In this document: in pieces, positions 1 to 10,135 of the stretch | How positions within the stretch are numbered: position 1 is the stretch's first letter | Layout of the letters: the number at the start of each line of letters is the position of its first letter | Assembly (NCBI GenBank): GCA_026075535.2 | Contig: AP026550.1 | Coordinates: forward strand, 4,650,001 to 4,714,000 | Length of the DNA stretch: 64,000 nt | DNA from: Tricholoma matsutake | Taxonomy: Eukaryota; Basidiomycota; Agaricomycetes; Agaricales; Tricholomataceae | Direction of reading: 5' to 3' | Notes under the pieces: generated by a model | Database searches by the model: none | What the model was told of the DNA's origin: nothing | What the model saw: the letters and a program-made list of their open reading frames with translations, nothing else | Program-made: the position numbers and the translations under genes

Positions 1-463
1 CCAGATGGGGTAGTCCCCCTCCCTGGGCTCGAGAGAACTAAAATCCACTGTCGGTCCACTCCCAAATAATAGGTGGGGGTGTGGGCTTAAGTTGATTCCG
101 TAGTGTTGGGGCCATCTAGGGTGATATCTCAGTTGTATCAAGTGCGAGACAGTTGACTCCTACCCAATATGGGAGATCGGGCTATCCTTAGAATACACCA
201 TTGTAAAAAGGGGCCGGGTAATGGTGCCCCCCGGGAGCCTGATCGTGTAAGACATTGATGAGCTTGGTGCCCTCCCAGAATTAGCGAGGGAATCTGCTAA
301 GCAATGATGTCAAGCTGCACCAAATGGGGAGGGCCTACGGGCCCATAGTGAGGCTGACCTCCACTGCTGATAGTCAATAGGGGCGAGTAGTCAGGGCAAT
401 GCTCCCCAATGAAAACTCCCGAAGTCCCCAATAGGGCATCCCGCAAGGGGCGCCCTAAACTTC
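1..463 (+). repeat. 5' module P of a LINE-A subfamily (left copy)
   Basis: These bases are a close reverse complement of 39626-40086, from CCAGATGGGGTAGTC at the window edge to CCTAAACTTC. In both places the module runs straight into a 3' part of LINE-A, so it behaves as an alternative 5' end of a short LINE subfamily. It contains a block (GGGGCCGGGTAATGGTGCCCC and context near 215) that also occurs in N-element heads. No coding potential was seen. It may extend beyond the window start. Confidence 0.7.
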
Positions 464-1125
464 ATGACACTGTCGAGGGCTTCTATGAACAATTGGACAA
501 CAGCCCAGAACTTGGGTCGTTCACCCCACTCATGTGGGATCCAGGATAGGTTGTGTGTGCAGGGCGTATGACCCCCGTCTGGTTCTGGCTAGTGTGATCG
601 GTATGTTGGGGCAGCTGTAGAAGGCACCAGACAAGTCCATTAACCCTCATAAAGGGGGCCTGCCTGTGTTCAGGAGCAACTGTCAGGGCGGGGGGACACA
701 ACACCAGACACTGGTTCGGGGAGGCGCCTGAGCGCTTTCAGATCAATTTAGGCACCTGTCCAAAGTGTGATATCACACTTTGGGCAGCCCTAAATGTTGG
801 TCATGTGTTACAACTCTGTCGACTACACTTTGCTTTCTGAGCTGAGAGGCTCACATCGGGGTGGCAGTTTCCCCTAAATCTTGCACACATACCCATAGAG
901 TCTCGGAGGACTTGTTGTCAAGTCTGGGTTGTCGGTACGCCACCACTGGCAAGTCCATTTACTCAATAAAGGGCCCTTAGTGGTCATTGCAGCTATCCAG
1001 GTGGTTGGTGCGAAGATTAGCAGGAGGAGGACTTGGGTTTGGCGTAGTGTACTCCGTTTGTATGTCTCTGCTGTGGACTGCATTCGGGTGCTGCGTTATA
1101 AATTTTTGACCCCAAAAAAAAAAAA
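464..1125 (+). mobile_element. LINE-A 3' end with poly(A), fused to module P
   Basis: The first codons match the last 25 residues of LINE-A ORF2 (ending LGSFTPLMWDPG), followed by the family 3' UTR, the tail GCGTTATAAATTTTTGACC and an A-run at 1114-1125. The sequence then resumes inside the endonuclease region of another LINE-A copy, so this module-P LINE was inserted into that copy. Its 5' target duplication would lie outside the window. Compared with the sister copy at 38581-40086 it lacks about 400 bases of ORF2. Confidence 0.75.
746..795. repeat. 50-bp foldback insert in a LINE 3' UTR
   Basis: Ordinary LINE-A copies (for example near 15290) lack this segment. It starts with ATTTAGG and ends with CCTAAAT, and its centre is a near-perfect palindrome with arm GTCCAAAGTGTGAT. 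The same insert is at 38927-38976 in the other module-P LINE, so it entered the common ancestor of the two copies. It resembles a minimal foldback or MITE insertion. Confidence 0.65.
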
Positions 1126-1952
1126 TCTCCCTGGGAATAGGAGAAGATGCCATGCTACTCGCTAATGTCTATTCAGACCACCAACACTCAGCCATTATGC
1201 TTCTGTATGAAAGCATCATGACAATCCCATGCCTACACTTCATGTGTGGCAACTTTAACGTGCAACACACCTCCTGGGATCCCCGAGGACTGGAGCCCTC
1301 TATCCATGCTGACCACCTAGTGGAAATGGCAATGGCCCTCCCCATCAAGGAGGGACCCACACATTTTCCCCCACAACAGGGCTTTCACCCCACGGTGATC
1401 GACCTGATGTTCATACCCACGGATCTTAGATTCCTGCTGTACTGTGAGATAATTCCAGAAGCCAGGGGTATGTTTGACCACACCCGGTTGACACTGACAC
1501 TACCTGGCCCAGGATCATTGGTCCTGGTCACCAAGTGGTCAATCAAAAAAGGATCCAAGGAAGAAGTGTCATATCTTGATGCTGTTTCCTCCACACTAGA
1601 TCCATGACTTGATTGGCATGGAAATACTTTGGCAGAAATCAATGATGTCGTCTTGGTGATATCAATGATTTTAACCAAGGCATGGGATAACCATGCCAAG
1701 GAATCATGCTTAGGAAAGTTGTCTAAAGGATGGTGGACAGATGAATGCAGAGGCGCACTCGAAATGTACAGAGCTTCCCATGATGGGGAGGACTGGAAAC
1801 ACTATCGGAAAGTCATGCAACATGCAAAGCAAGACTTCATCCACAGAGTGGCTACCATGAACAGATGACCCTGGGACCTGATGTCCTGGACTCACCAATG
1901 TAACCTGCCATCTTACAAGGCCATCTCCTTCCGAGAACCCTGGAACATCACT
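1126..1952 (+). pseudogene. LINE-A ORF2 fragment: endonuclease to RT linker
   Basis: This is a 5'-cut piece of ORF2 interrupted on its left by the module-P LINE. It encodes the C-terminal part of an APE-type endonuclease (CGNFNVQHTSWDP, then TVIDLMF) and the linker that precedes the RT (WWTDECRGALEMYRAS, MNR*PWDLMSW). Stops at about 1605 and 1866 replace Trp and Arg codons of other copies, and the SDHAPL motif has decayed to FDHTRL. It ends near 1950, where another LINE-A copy starts. It cannot encode an active enzyme. Confidence 0.75.
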
Positions 1953-2384
1953 TCTTGTCCTCTTACCATGACATGCACAGCCACAAAAATCATTGTTGAC
2001 ACTGTTTTCACACTTTGTAGCTCAATCCATCAATGATCCCTGCGATCCGGTTTATTCAGCATCTTACCAACACATGTCAGATAGTATCAGTAGAAGAGGG
2101 GGGAGATCGGGTGATGTGATGGACAAGGGGAGACCTTCCAGATTGGGTATGCCTAGAACTCCTGGCAACGATCCCATTGACTCTCTGCGGCTCTCTGGGA
2201 GCCACAGAAACACACAGATTGTTCCCTCAGTGGGCCCACACTGGACCCAAAGAGGATCTACAACCCCCTCCCCATACGGGGCAGGAATCATCACTCTGTG
2301 AGCACAGCGATTTAGCGTGCCAGCCTTATCTCCCAGGCAGGCCACTTTGTCCCCTGCACCTCCTTCCTCCCCCTCTATGCCTGC
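1953..2384 (+). mobile_element. LINE-A 5' head and ORF1 N-terminus (part 1)
   Basis: The copy starts with the family 5' end CTTCTTGTCCTCTTACC, also seen at 37204 (+) and about 35660 (-). It encodes the Ser/Pro/Arg-rich start of ORF1 (SRRGGRSGDVMDKGRPSR, TQRGSTTPSPYGAG), with a TGA at a Trp codon near 2300. The reading stops at 2384, where an N-element complex has inserted, and resumes at 5255. The duplicated target is CCTCTATGCCTGC (2372-2384) against CCTCTACACCTGC (5255-5267). Confidence 0.75.
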
Positions 2385-2699
2385 TTTTTTTTTTTTTGTT
2401 TTTGGGTCAAAAATTTGTAACGCGGGGCTCAAGCGCAGTCTGCAGAGCAGGGTACAAACTAGGGTACTACTATATCTATGTGTTCCCCTCGCCCATCTCC
2501 CACCCATGTCCTCATTTTGGCCACTTTAGGCGGGCAGTGCCACAGACATTGGCCTCTCAGCCAGGAAAGGCAATAATCTGGAGGGGGAGCCCCCCCTCCC
2601 AAAGCTAGCCCTTAGATTGCCCACTGGTGCAAAGCAGTCCCCCAGCCACATATCCAACCGAAGTTGGATCAGGCACGGCCATGTTAATTCACTGTAAAT
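2385..2699 (-). mobile_element. N-element 3' end fragment
   Basis: A T-run at 2385-2397 followed by the reverse complement of the N-element tail (GGGTCAAAAATTTGTAAC) marks a minus-strand 3' end. Homology to other N-elements stops at about 2699, so the copy is cut on its 5' side. It forms the distal end of the insertion complex 2385-5254, whose outer ends carry a shared 13-bp target duplication. Confidence 0.75.
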
Positions 2700-3045
2700 T
2701 GAAGGCTCTGACAATGATGATTACAAGGAGTCAGTATTGCTATTTATATTTATTAAATGTTCTGTACTTACTACTCTTTCCTATCCAGTAGAGAGTCAAT
2801 TGGAGATGATTCTGATCAGAGTGTGGATGAAGAAGCATTAGTATTTTCTGTGCATATCTTCTGGATACTGAACTTATCAATTTTCATGTTCCCCTGTAGA
2901 ATTGTTACACCACTGAAAAAGGCTTTACATCATAAGGCTACAACTCCTCCTGTGACTCCAACACCCAAGAAGTTGACAGGGTGCAACTGATGATTGTGTG
3001 ATATATGTTTTCTTGCTGACATTTTTTTTCCCTACTGCTTTTTTC
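2700..3045 (+). pseudogene. Captured host gene fragment with introns
   Basis: This stretch matches neither LINE-A nor N-elements. It reads as coding exons with two canonical short introns: an acidic exon (GSDNDDYKE), an intron starting near 2735 and ending TATCCAG at about 2789, an exon with SIGDDSDQSVDEEAL, a second intron GTATTTTCTG to CCTGTAG (about 2841-2899), and a last exon with PVTPTPKKLTGCN before a TGA near 2988. The exon phases do not join cleanly, so it is probably decayed. It lies between two N-element 3' ends, as if carried by read-through or trapped by nesting. The function is unknown. Confidence 0.5.
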
Positions 3046-5254
3046 TTTTTTTTTTTTTGGGTCAAAAATTTATAACACGGCGCCTGAGCGCAGTCCATGG
3101 AGCAGGGTACAAACTAGGGTACTACTATATCTATGCATTCCCCTCGCCCATCTCCCACCCAAGTCCCTGTTTTAGCCACTTTAGGCGGGCAGTGCCACTG
3201 ACGTTGGCCTCTCAGCCAGGAAAGGCAATAATCTGGAGGGGGAGCCCCCCCTCCCAAAGCTAGCCATTAGATCATCCACTGGTGTGAAGCAGTCCCCCAG
3301 CCACATATCCAACCGAAGTCAGATCAGGCACGGCCATGTTAATTCACTGTAAATTCCCCCTTGCGGGAGGAATAACTGTCTGCATGCTCCCAGCCAATGA
3401 GGATTGACCACCCCAGACGAATGAGGTGGACCATCACCATGACAAAAATAAGGTAGCTGGTTATTCACCTGGTTACTCACCGGAACTACCACAAGCAGGG
3501 GGCCAAGGCCCCCCTTGAGCAAATGCCGACAAGTGCGTGCACTCAATGACAGAATCCCCCTCACAGTGGGGAGAAGGTAGAGGGTAGCAGCTAAGTGCTG
3601 CTATCCTGATATCGGCCACCAACCATTTGGTGGGCATAGATGTGGAGGGGTGTTCACCCATTTTAGTAGTGGCGCTGTTGTGCTCGAGGACCTCGAGGAT
3701 GGTGGCATCATACTGGGGATGAGGGTTCCCCATGTTGGAGCTCTGCTTGAGCAGCCTGCATCGCCGCGGATGTGAGATCAAGAGGCAATGCGGCAGCTGC
3801 TAGTTCTGCTGACATTGTCTCAGACAGTTGCCAGGTGGCTGTGAATAACTCCCAGGCCATCTGACGCCATGCATTCCTCTCTGTGAGAGGGATGGCAGAC
3901 ACCCAGACAGTACCGACGAAAATTGTCATTGCCTCCAGTATATGCAGAAAGCCATGAGAGGCGGCTGATATTTCCGTCCTCTCATCTCTCGACAATGGAG
4001 GCTCATCCTCCACCAACTCTGGGATGGCAGATGAACCCAGTGATGTGGGGAGGGGCAGCACTGACTGCTCCTGCTGCCCCTCTGGATAGAGGAGCTCAGC
4101 GATGCCAAGCTCCTGATTGTTGTTGGCCTCAAGCCCAAGCTCGAGAGCCAGATCATGCATCTCGGTGGCCACCTGCTGTGACACCAAGAAGCGGTTTATA
4201 GTCTCCTGCGAGGCTAGCTTGGTGAGACCTGGAATGAATTTGATGTCTCTGCCAGTGGCAGAGTCATCGACGTCTGATAGGTCGGAGGAGTCATCTTCCA
4301 ACCATAGATTGTGGAACTGGTTAGCCACATCAGAGTCCCATCCGCTCAGGGAGATGTGCCCGAACTCTGGGAGGTAGTCGTCTTCGAAGTCTGCGATGTT
4401 GAAATTTGTGTGTAAGAGGGGGTCGCTGTGCACTGCCCGGTGTCGACCTCATGCTCTACAGTTTGAAGAGGGCATTGAGGATGATTTAGCAAAAGTAGAT
4501 GACAGTAGGAGTCAAGATACGTAGTGTGATAATGATAACAGATGGTCCCTTATCTCAATTCCAGATCCACCCGATATAGCCTCCAATCGCTCTGAGGGGA
4601 CAGACAGGCTGCACATCCTGCTGTTGGGTGGGAGAAGATTGAACCCAGGTCATACCACCCCAAAGGAGTGAGCACTGGAGGTGAGGAGTTGGTGGTGAAA
4701 CGTGGCCACCAGAGCATCAACCTAGCCATCAGGGGGCACTGTCACCTGGCCCCTTTTAACGATGGTGTATTCCAAGCAGGTAGTCAGTGTAGCTTGTCCC
4801 TAGTAGTAGTGACTCACATAGCAAGGAGGTTGGTGGCATCCAGGCTGACCAGCAATCCAGTAGAAGTGTCCTTTCCCCTAAGCCAGACCTCCCCCAACTA
4901 AACGAGCACGTCGACTTGGGCGAGGGTTGAAGCAGGCATCCCACACCCACTCTAAACCCTCATAGGGACCTAGACTACTCTTTCATAGACACCACTCACC
5001 TAGCCAGGATCCTTGAAGCGCAGTGGAATGAGACGAATAGCAGCCATTGTCAAAAACAATGACTGGGGCATCCCTGGGGATCGGATGGATGAATCTCTTA
5101 GAAAATCAGGCCAGGCCTGGAGATGCCGAGAGTGTTCATGATGGCGAAATCCGATCAAAAATTGGACAAAAATTGCAGTCTCGACGTTGCTACCAACATC
5201 AAGCAGGAGTGTTTACCACTGTTTATGGTGGTTGTAACAAGTCAAGGAGCTGTG
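3046..5254 (-). mobile_element. N-I element, nearly full length
   Basis: The 3' end is a T-run at 3046-3058 with the tail GGGTCAAAAATTTATAAC. The 5' end is the family start, read on the plus strand as GTTGTAACAAGTCAAGGAGC at 5231-5250. At about 2.2 kb it matches the two target-duplication-delimited copies at 44151-46385 and 60432-62647. It contains a decayed N-I ORF and the N 5' UTR with its small hairpins (about 5150-5245). Confidence 0.75.
3708..4475 (-). pseudogene. N-I element protein (stop near start)
   Basis: The ORF starts at ATG 4475 (MPSSNCRA) and meets a TGA at codon 9 (4451-4449); the copy at 26448 reads GCG CGA there, so this is a CGA to TGA change. The rest is open for 241 codons from 4433. 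The N-terminal third is acidic (DSSDLSDVDD). The shared C-terminal half carries IPELVEDEPPLSRDER, SHGFLHILEAMT, NAWRQMAWELFTATWQ and LPLDLTS. A short stretch after LPLDLTS is missing relative to other copies. I recognise no domain. Its recurrence in an RT-less, poly(A)-ending element suggests an ORF1-like, possibly RNA-binding, role, which is inference. Confidence 0.6.
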
Positions 5255-5757
5255 CCTCTACACCTGCTTCACAGTGGACAAATGAGATGGAGATATCCAA
5301 CCCCAATCACACAGTCCAAGACACAGAGATGGCAAGTGATGAGGATGACTGGGCAGGTCCCTCCACCTTTGCACACAACTTTGGGGAGTATGCAGAAGGA
5401 TTCCTGAAGGTCCTGAGGAGGACAGGATCCAGACGACCAACTGCTGAAGATCGGCAGGTAATAGCAGAACAGCTGGGTGCGGTGCTCAATGCAGCAGCCA
5501 CAGTCAGCTTTAATCGCGACTCAGGGAACACCACCCTCCAAAGAGCAATTGACAGGGTAGCTGGAGGGGGTGAATGACCTAGGTTGGGCACAGTCACCAA
5601 CAACCCCAATGATGTCCCGAGAGTGGACCATTTGGAGGGGTGGAACATACAATGTCCTCCCCCACACCGATCTTCAAGGAGCCAAGGCCCCAAGGGGGCT
5701 TGACCTCTTCCAAAACCCCCACCAGGGGGTGTCTCTACATCATGGGGCAGGGGACCA
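5255..5757 (+). pseudogene. LINE-A ORF1, part 2
   Basis: This continues the ORF1 broken at 2384. It reads through TPASQWTNEME, DTEMASDEDDWAGP and LRRTGSRRPTAEDRQVIA to IDRVAGGG, where a TGA falls at 5575; homologous text (GPKGLDLFQNP) continues to about 5750. An N-II element then begins. The CCHC-knuckle half of ORF1 is missing from this copy. ORF1 proteins of this kind bind the element RNA and accompany it during target-primed reverse transcription. Confidence 0.65.
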
Positions 5758-7705
5758 TTCACTCCTTGACTCATTACAACCACCATAAACAGTGGTAAAC
5801 ACCTCTGCTCAATGTTGCTCGCAATGTCGAGACTCCATTTGTCATCCGACTTTTGATCGGATTTCACCATTACAGATGCTCTCGGCGACTCTAGGCCTGG
5901 CCTGATTTGCTAAGAGATCTGTCCATCCGATCTCCATGGATGTCCCAGTCACTGTTTCTGACATTGGCTGCTATCTGTTCCGCTCTCCTGGGCTTCAAGG
6001 ATCTTGGCTAAGTGAGTGGTGTCTATGAAAGAGTAGTCTGGGTCCCTATGGGGGCTTAGAGTGGGTGTGGGATGCCTGCTTCAATGCTCACCCAAGTCGA
6101 CATGCTCATTTAGCTGGGGGAGGTCTGGCTTGGGAGAAGGACACTTCTACTGGATTGTTGGTTGGCCTGGGCACCACCAACCCCTCTGCTCTGTGAGTCA
6201 CTACTACTAGGGACATGCTACACTGACTATCTATCCGGAATACACTGTCATTAAAGGGGCCGGGTGATGGTGCCCCCTGGTGGCTAGGACAACACTTAGG
6301 TGGCCACTATTTACCACCAACTCTCTACCTCTGGCACTCACACCCCTGGGGTGTTCAGAACTGGGTTCAATCTTCTCCCATTTGGCAGCAGGATGTGCTG
6401 CCTGCCTGCCCCCCTGGAGCATCTGGAGGTTGTATTGGGTGGACCAAGAATGGAGATAAGGGGCCAGCTGTTATTGATTCCATGCTACATAGCTTGATTT
6501 CTACCATCATCTACTACTGCTAACTCACTCTCAATGCCTAAATGGCAAACCAGAGACCAACCCACACATTGGGGACTTTATGACCCCTCCCTATTCATGG
6601 GCGACATCTCTGACAATGATGCCCTGTACTATGACCCCCGATCTGAACAAGACAGACCGGAGGTAGTAGCAATGCGAAAGGCACTGCGAGATCTGTGGGC
6701 TGGAGAGAACCTCTCTGACCCTGACAAAGACGAGGACCCTCTTGCTATGCAGGAGGCCCTCGCTTATGCCGAGAGCAGCCCTAGGCTCGCCTCAAGGCAA
6801 ACTATCGATTGCATGTGATGGGTGCAAGGTGTCATCGTTGCACACAAACAATGGACTCACAGCCTCAAATGAGAGGATGTGTATACACAGGAGCTCGGCA
6901 TCACTGAGCTCCTTTATCTGAAGGCACCTCCTGCCCCATCACCGCCTTTGTCCTTCATCCCCAAGTTGGTGGAGGACAAAGTGCCATTATCTAGGGATGA
7001 GAGGTTGGAGATCAAATCCACCTCTCATGCCATGTTACATTTACTGGACATGATGACCACCTTTGTTGGTACAGTCCATGTGTCCATGGTTCCTCCTGAT
7101 GAGAGGAACTCTTGGCGTCAGATGGCATGGGAGCTCTTCACCACCACCTGGCAATTCTCAGAGAGCATGTCAGAGCAGCTTCTGGCTGCAGCAGCTCCTC
7201 TTGACCTTACATCTCCAGCAGCATTCCGGGCTTCCTATGCGGTGATGGAGGTGGCTCAATCTGTTCCCCAAGCAGCAGAGCCTCCAGCTGGGGAACCCTT
7301 GTCCCCAGTATGGCGCCATTGTCCTCGTGGGCCTTGCCAACAACCGTGGTGTGCTTGAAGAAGAGGATCACCCCTTCTCAACCCCACCCACCAAACTATT
7401 GGTGGCCATTGTTGGGATGGTGGCAATATGTTGCCACCCTTTACCTTCCTTGCACTGCGGGGGGGACGATGTCATCAAGTGCATGCTCAGGGTAGCATTT
7501 GCTTGAGGGGGGCCTCAGCCCCCTGCCTACAGCAGCTCTGGTGAATAACCAGCTGCCCAGTCACTGTCACTCGTGCTTTGATGTGGTGATGGTCCACCTC
7601 ACTTACCTGGGGTGGTCAACCCTCATTGTCTGGTGAAAGACGGTTACTCTTCCTGCAAGGGAGGACTTATGGTGAATTGACACTGCTTGCACCTGATCCG
7701 ACTTG
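5758..7705 (+). mobile_element. N-II element, 3'-truncated
   Basis: It begins with the family head (CTCCTTGACTCATTACAACC near 5763) and runs through the 5' UTR, ORF and much of the 3' UTR. At 7706 it abuts the T-run of an oppositely oriented N fragment, so its own poly(A) is lost. The order of head, ORF and 3' UTR matches the complete copy at 60432-62647. Confidence 0.75.
6534..7358 (+). pseudogene. N-II element protein, two stops
   Basis: The ATG at 6534 begins MPKWQTRDQPTHWGLYDP, the standard N-II start. An acidic segment follows (MGDISDNDALYYDP, LSDPDKDEDPLAMQEAL), then a TGA at 6816 and another near 6869, both at positions open in the copy at 9170-9949. The C-terminal half is continuous: PKLVEDKVPLSRDERLEI, SHAMLHLLDMMTTFVGT, NSWRQMAWELFTTTWQ, PLDLTSPAAFRASYAVM. 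The N-terminal half is not alignable by eye with N-I, while the C-terminal half clearly is. The function is unknown. Confidence 0.65.
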
Positions 7706-7884
7706 TTTTTTTTTTGGATCATTATTTATAACATGGGGCTCGCTTGCAGTCCGTGGGTCAAGATACAACTAGAGGTACTACTATGACTACACATTCCCTC
7801 TGCCCACATCCCACACCAGGTCCCTTGCAGAAGCCATGTTACGGCGGGCATACCAGCATTGTCCTCTCAGACAGGAAAGGCAAA
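7706..7884 (-). mobile_element. N-element 3' end fragment
   Basis: A T-run at 7706-7715 followed by GGATCATTATTTATAAC is the minus-strand 3' terminus of the N-II tail type. Homology ends near 7884, where LINE-A RNase H sequence starts directly. It is a severely 5'-truncated insertion. Confidence 0.65.
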
Positions 7885-8470
7885 GTGCCCATGGATGCTA
7901 AATACCAAGCAGTCCCCTGTGCTCTCGTCTTTGGATGTGGAGAACAGGTAGATCACATTGTCTCGGCTTCTGGGAGGAGGACCCCCCTGGAAGTTGAATT
8001 ATTTTCTCTCCAACTGGGCATCTTGGCTGCCTGCAGCAGGGGATGCCAAAAGTTGGTTATTTTCTCGGACTCTACCACAGGCATTGAGTCCCTCATAGAC
8101 CCAAAACCACGCTCTGGGCAGATCTTTGCTCTGGATGCTTGTCACTCACTTTGTCCCTGGCTAGCTGGGGACGAGGGAAGAAACGTCACATTCTGGCATG
8201 TCCCCTCCAAATTCAAGTGGAACGTGCACAAGGAGGCTCATGATGTCGCTACATCTACCAAGATCTCTGTGGGCAGCCACCCTCGGACGTCCCTAGATTA
8301 CCTTAAAATCCAGGTCAAGAAAGTGGTTTGCAAGGATTGGCACATGCGGTTCTCAGAGCCAACGTATCGTGGAAGGGACTTCCTCCAACTCAAAGGAGTG
8401 GGAGGAAAACCTGTTCTACCCTTGACCCACAAAGGTGGGCCCTGGCTGAAAGTCATGGGAACCAGCACCA
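7885..8470 (+). pseudogene. LINE-A ORF2 fragment: RNase H and C-terminus
   Basis: The reading frame is open from upstream and carries the RNase H region: VDHIVSASGRR, the Glu helix LEVELFSLQLGI, the Asp strand LVIFSDSTTGIESL, and WHVPSKFKWNVHKEAHDVA. The first catalytic Asp strand (VAVD in other copies) is missing because the fragment starts just after it. It runs on to LPLTHKGGPWLKVMGTSTT and is cut at 8470 by the T-run of the next N-element. It is a remnant, not an independent gene. Confidence 0.75.
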
Positions 8471-10135
8471 CTTTTTTTTTTTTTGTTTGGATCAGAATTT
8501 ATAACGCGGGGCTCAAATGCGGTCCATGAAGCAGGAACAAACAAAGGTACTACTCTATCTATGCATTCCCCTTGCCTGCTTCCCAACCCAGGTCCCCATT
8601 TTAGCCACTTTAGGCAGGCAGTGCCACAGACATTGTCCTCTCAGACAGGAAAGGCAATAATCTGGAGGGGGAGCCCCCCTCCCATATCTAGCCCTTAGAT
8701 CACCCACTGGAGCAAAGCGGTCCCCAGTCACATATCCAACTGAAGTCAGATCAGGCACAGCAGTGCTACTTCACTGTAAATCCCCCCTTGCGGGAGGAAT
8801 AACCACCTGCGTATTTCCAGCCCATGAGGATTGACTGCCCCAGACGAATGAGGTGGACCATCACCATGTTGTGCATGAGTGAAAGTGATGTGGCAGCTGG
8901 TTGTTCACCTGGTTATTCACCGGAACCACCATAAGCAGGGGGCTGAGGACCCCCTTGAGCAAATGCTAACAGATGCATGCACTCGATGACATCGTCCCCC
9001 CTGCAGTGGGGGGAAGGTATAGGGTAGCGACAAAATGTCACTGTCCTGACAATGGCCACCAGTCACTTGGTGGGCATGAGTGTGGAGGGGTGTAGGCCCC
9101 TGTACTAGTTGCGACACTGCTGTCCACAAGGACCTCAAGGATGATGGCGCCATGCTGGGGATGAGGACCTCAAGGATGATGGTGCCATGCTGGGGACGAG
9201 GGTTCCCCAGATTGAGGCTCTGATTGAGCAGTTTGCATTGCTGCATAGGAAGCTCGGAAGGCTGCCAGTGATGTGAGATCGAGAGGTGTCGCAGCGGCTG
9301 CTAGTTCTGCCAACATCGTCTCAGACAATTGCCAGGTGGCCGTGAATAACTCCCAGGCCATTTGGCGCCATGCGTTCCTCTCTGCAGGGGGAACGGTGGA
9401 CACATGGATGGTACCAATGAACATGGTCATTGCGTCCAGTTGATGTAGCATGGCATGAGAGGTGGCCTCAATTCCCAACCTCTCATCCATAGATAATGGC
9501 ACTTCATCCTCCACCAACTCAGGGATGGAGGACGAAAGCGGTGGTGGGGCATAGGGTGCCTCCGGATAAAGGAGCTCAGCAATATTAAGCTCCTGTGAAA
9601 ACACATCCTCCCGTTCAAGGCTGCGAGTCCATTGCTTGTGCACAACAAGGACTTCTTGCGCCCATAGCACACGATCAGTAGTTTGCCTCGAGGCAAGCCT
9701 AGGGCTGCTCTCGGTGAAATCAAGGGCCTCCTGCATAGCATGAGGATCCTTGTCATCTTCAGGGTCAGAGAGGTTCTCCCCAGCCCACAGATCTTGCAGC
9801 TCCTTTCGAGCTGCTACTACTTCTGGTCCGACTAGTTCAGATTGGGAGTTGTAGTACAGGGCGTCATCATCAGAGATGTCACCCATGAATAGGGAGGGGC
9901 CATAAAGGCCCCAGCGTGTAGATAGGTCTCTGGTGCATCGTTTAGGCATTGAGAGTTAGTTAGCACTAGTTAGAAATCAAGATATGTAGCATGTCATCAA
10001 TAACGGTTGGTCCCTTATCTTCATTCTGGGTCCACCCAATACTGCCTCCAAACACTCCGAGGGGGCGAACGGGCTGCACATCCTGTTGCCTGGTGGGAGA
10101 AGATTGAACCCGGGTCATCACACCCCAGAGGAGCA
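8471..10135 (-). mobile_element. N-II element (5' head replaced)
   Basis: The 3' end is the T-run at 8471-8483 with GGATCAGAATTTATAAC. The element runs through an intact ORF to about 10135, where the head of a plus-strand N-element begins (ACTCCTTGACTTGTTACAACC at 10138), so its own 5' UTR is truncated. A 35-bp tandem duplication (starts about 9131 and 9166) sits at the end of the ORF. Confidence 0.7.
9170..9949 (-). CDS. N-II element protein, intact ORF of 259 aa
   Basis: This is the best-preserved N-II ORF in the window. It starts MPKRCTRDLSTRWGLYGP, has an acidic N-terminal half (MGDISDDDALYYNSQSE; LSDPEDDKDPHAMQEAL; WAQEVLVVHKQWTRSLE), a short Pro-rich linker (PEAPYAPPPLSSS) and the shared C-terminal half (IPELVEDEVPLSMDERLGI, SHAMLHQLDAMTMFIGT, NAWRQMAWELFTATWQ, TPLDLTSLAAFRASYAAM). 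The C-terminal half looks mostly alpha-helical, from its spacing of Leu, Ala and Trp. No signal peptide, membrane segment or Cys/His knuckle is visible. I cannot assign a family. Conservation among diverged copies suggests it was once selected as a protein. Confidence 0.6.
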   Translation of the reverse strand: MPKRCTRDLSTRWGLYGPSLFMGDISDDDALYYNSQSELVGPEVVAARKELQDLWAGENLSDPEDDKDPHAMQEALDFTESSPRLASRQTTDRVLWAQEVLVVHKQWTRSLEREDVFSQELNIAELLYPEAPYAPPPLSSSIPELVEDEVPLSMDERLGIEATSHAMLHQLDAMTMFIGTIHVSTVPPAERNAWRQMAWELFTATWQLSETMLAELAAAATPLDLTSLAAFRASYAAMQTAQSEPQSGEPSSPAWHHHP

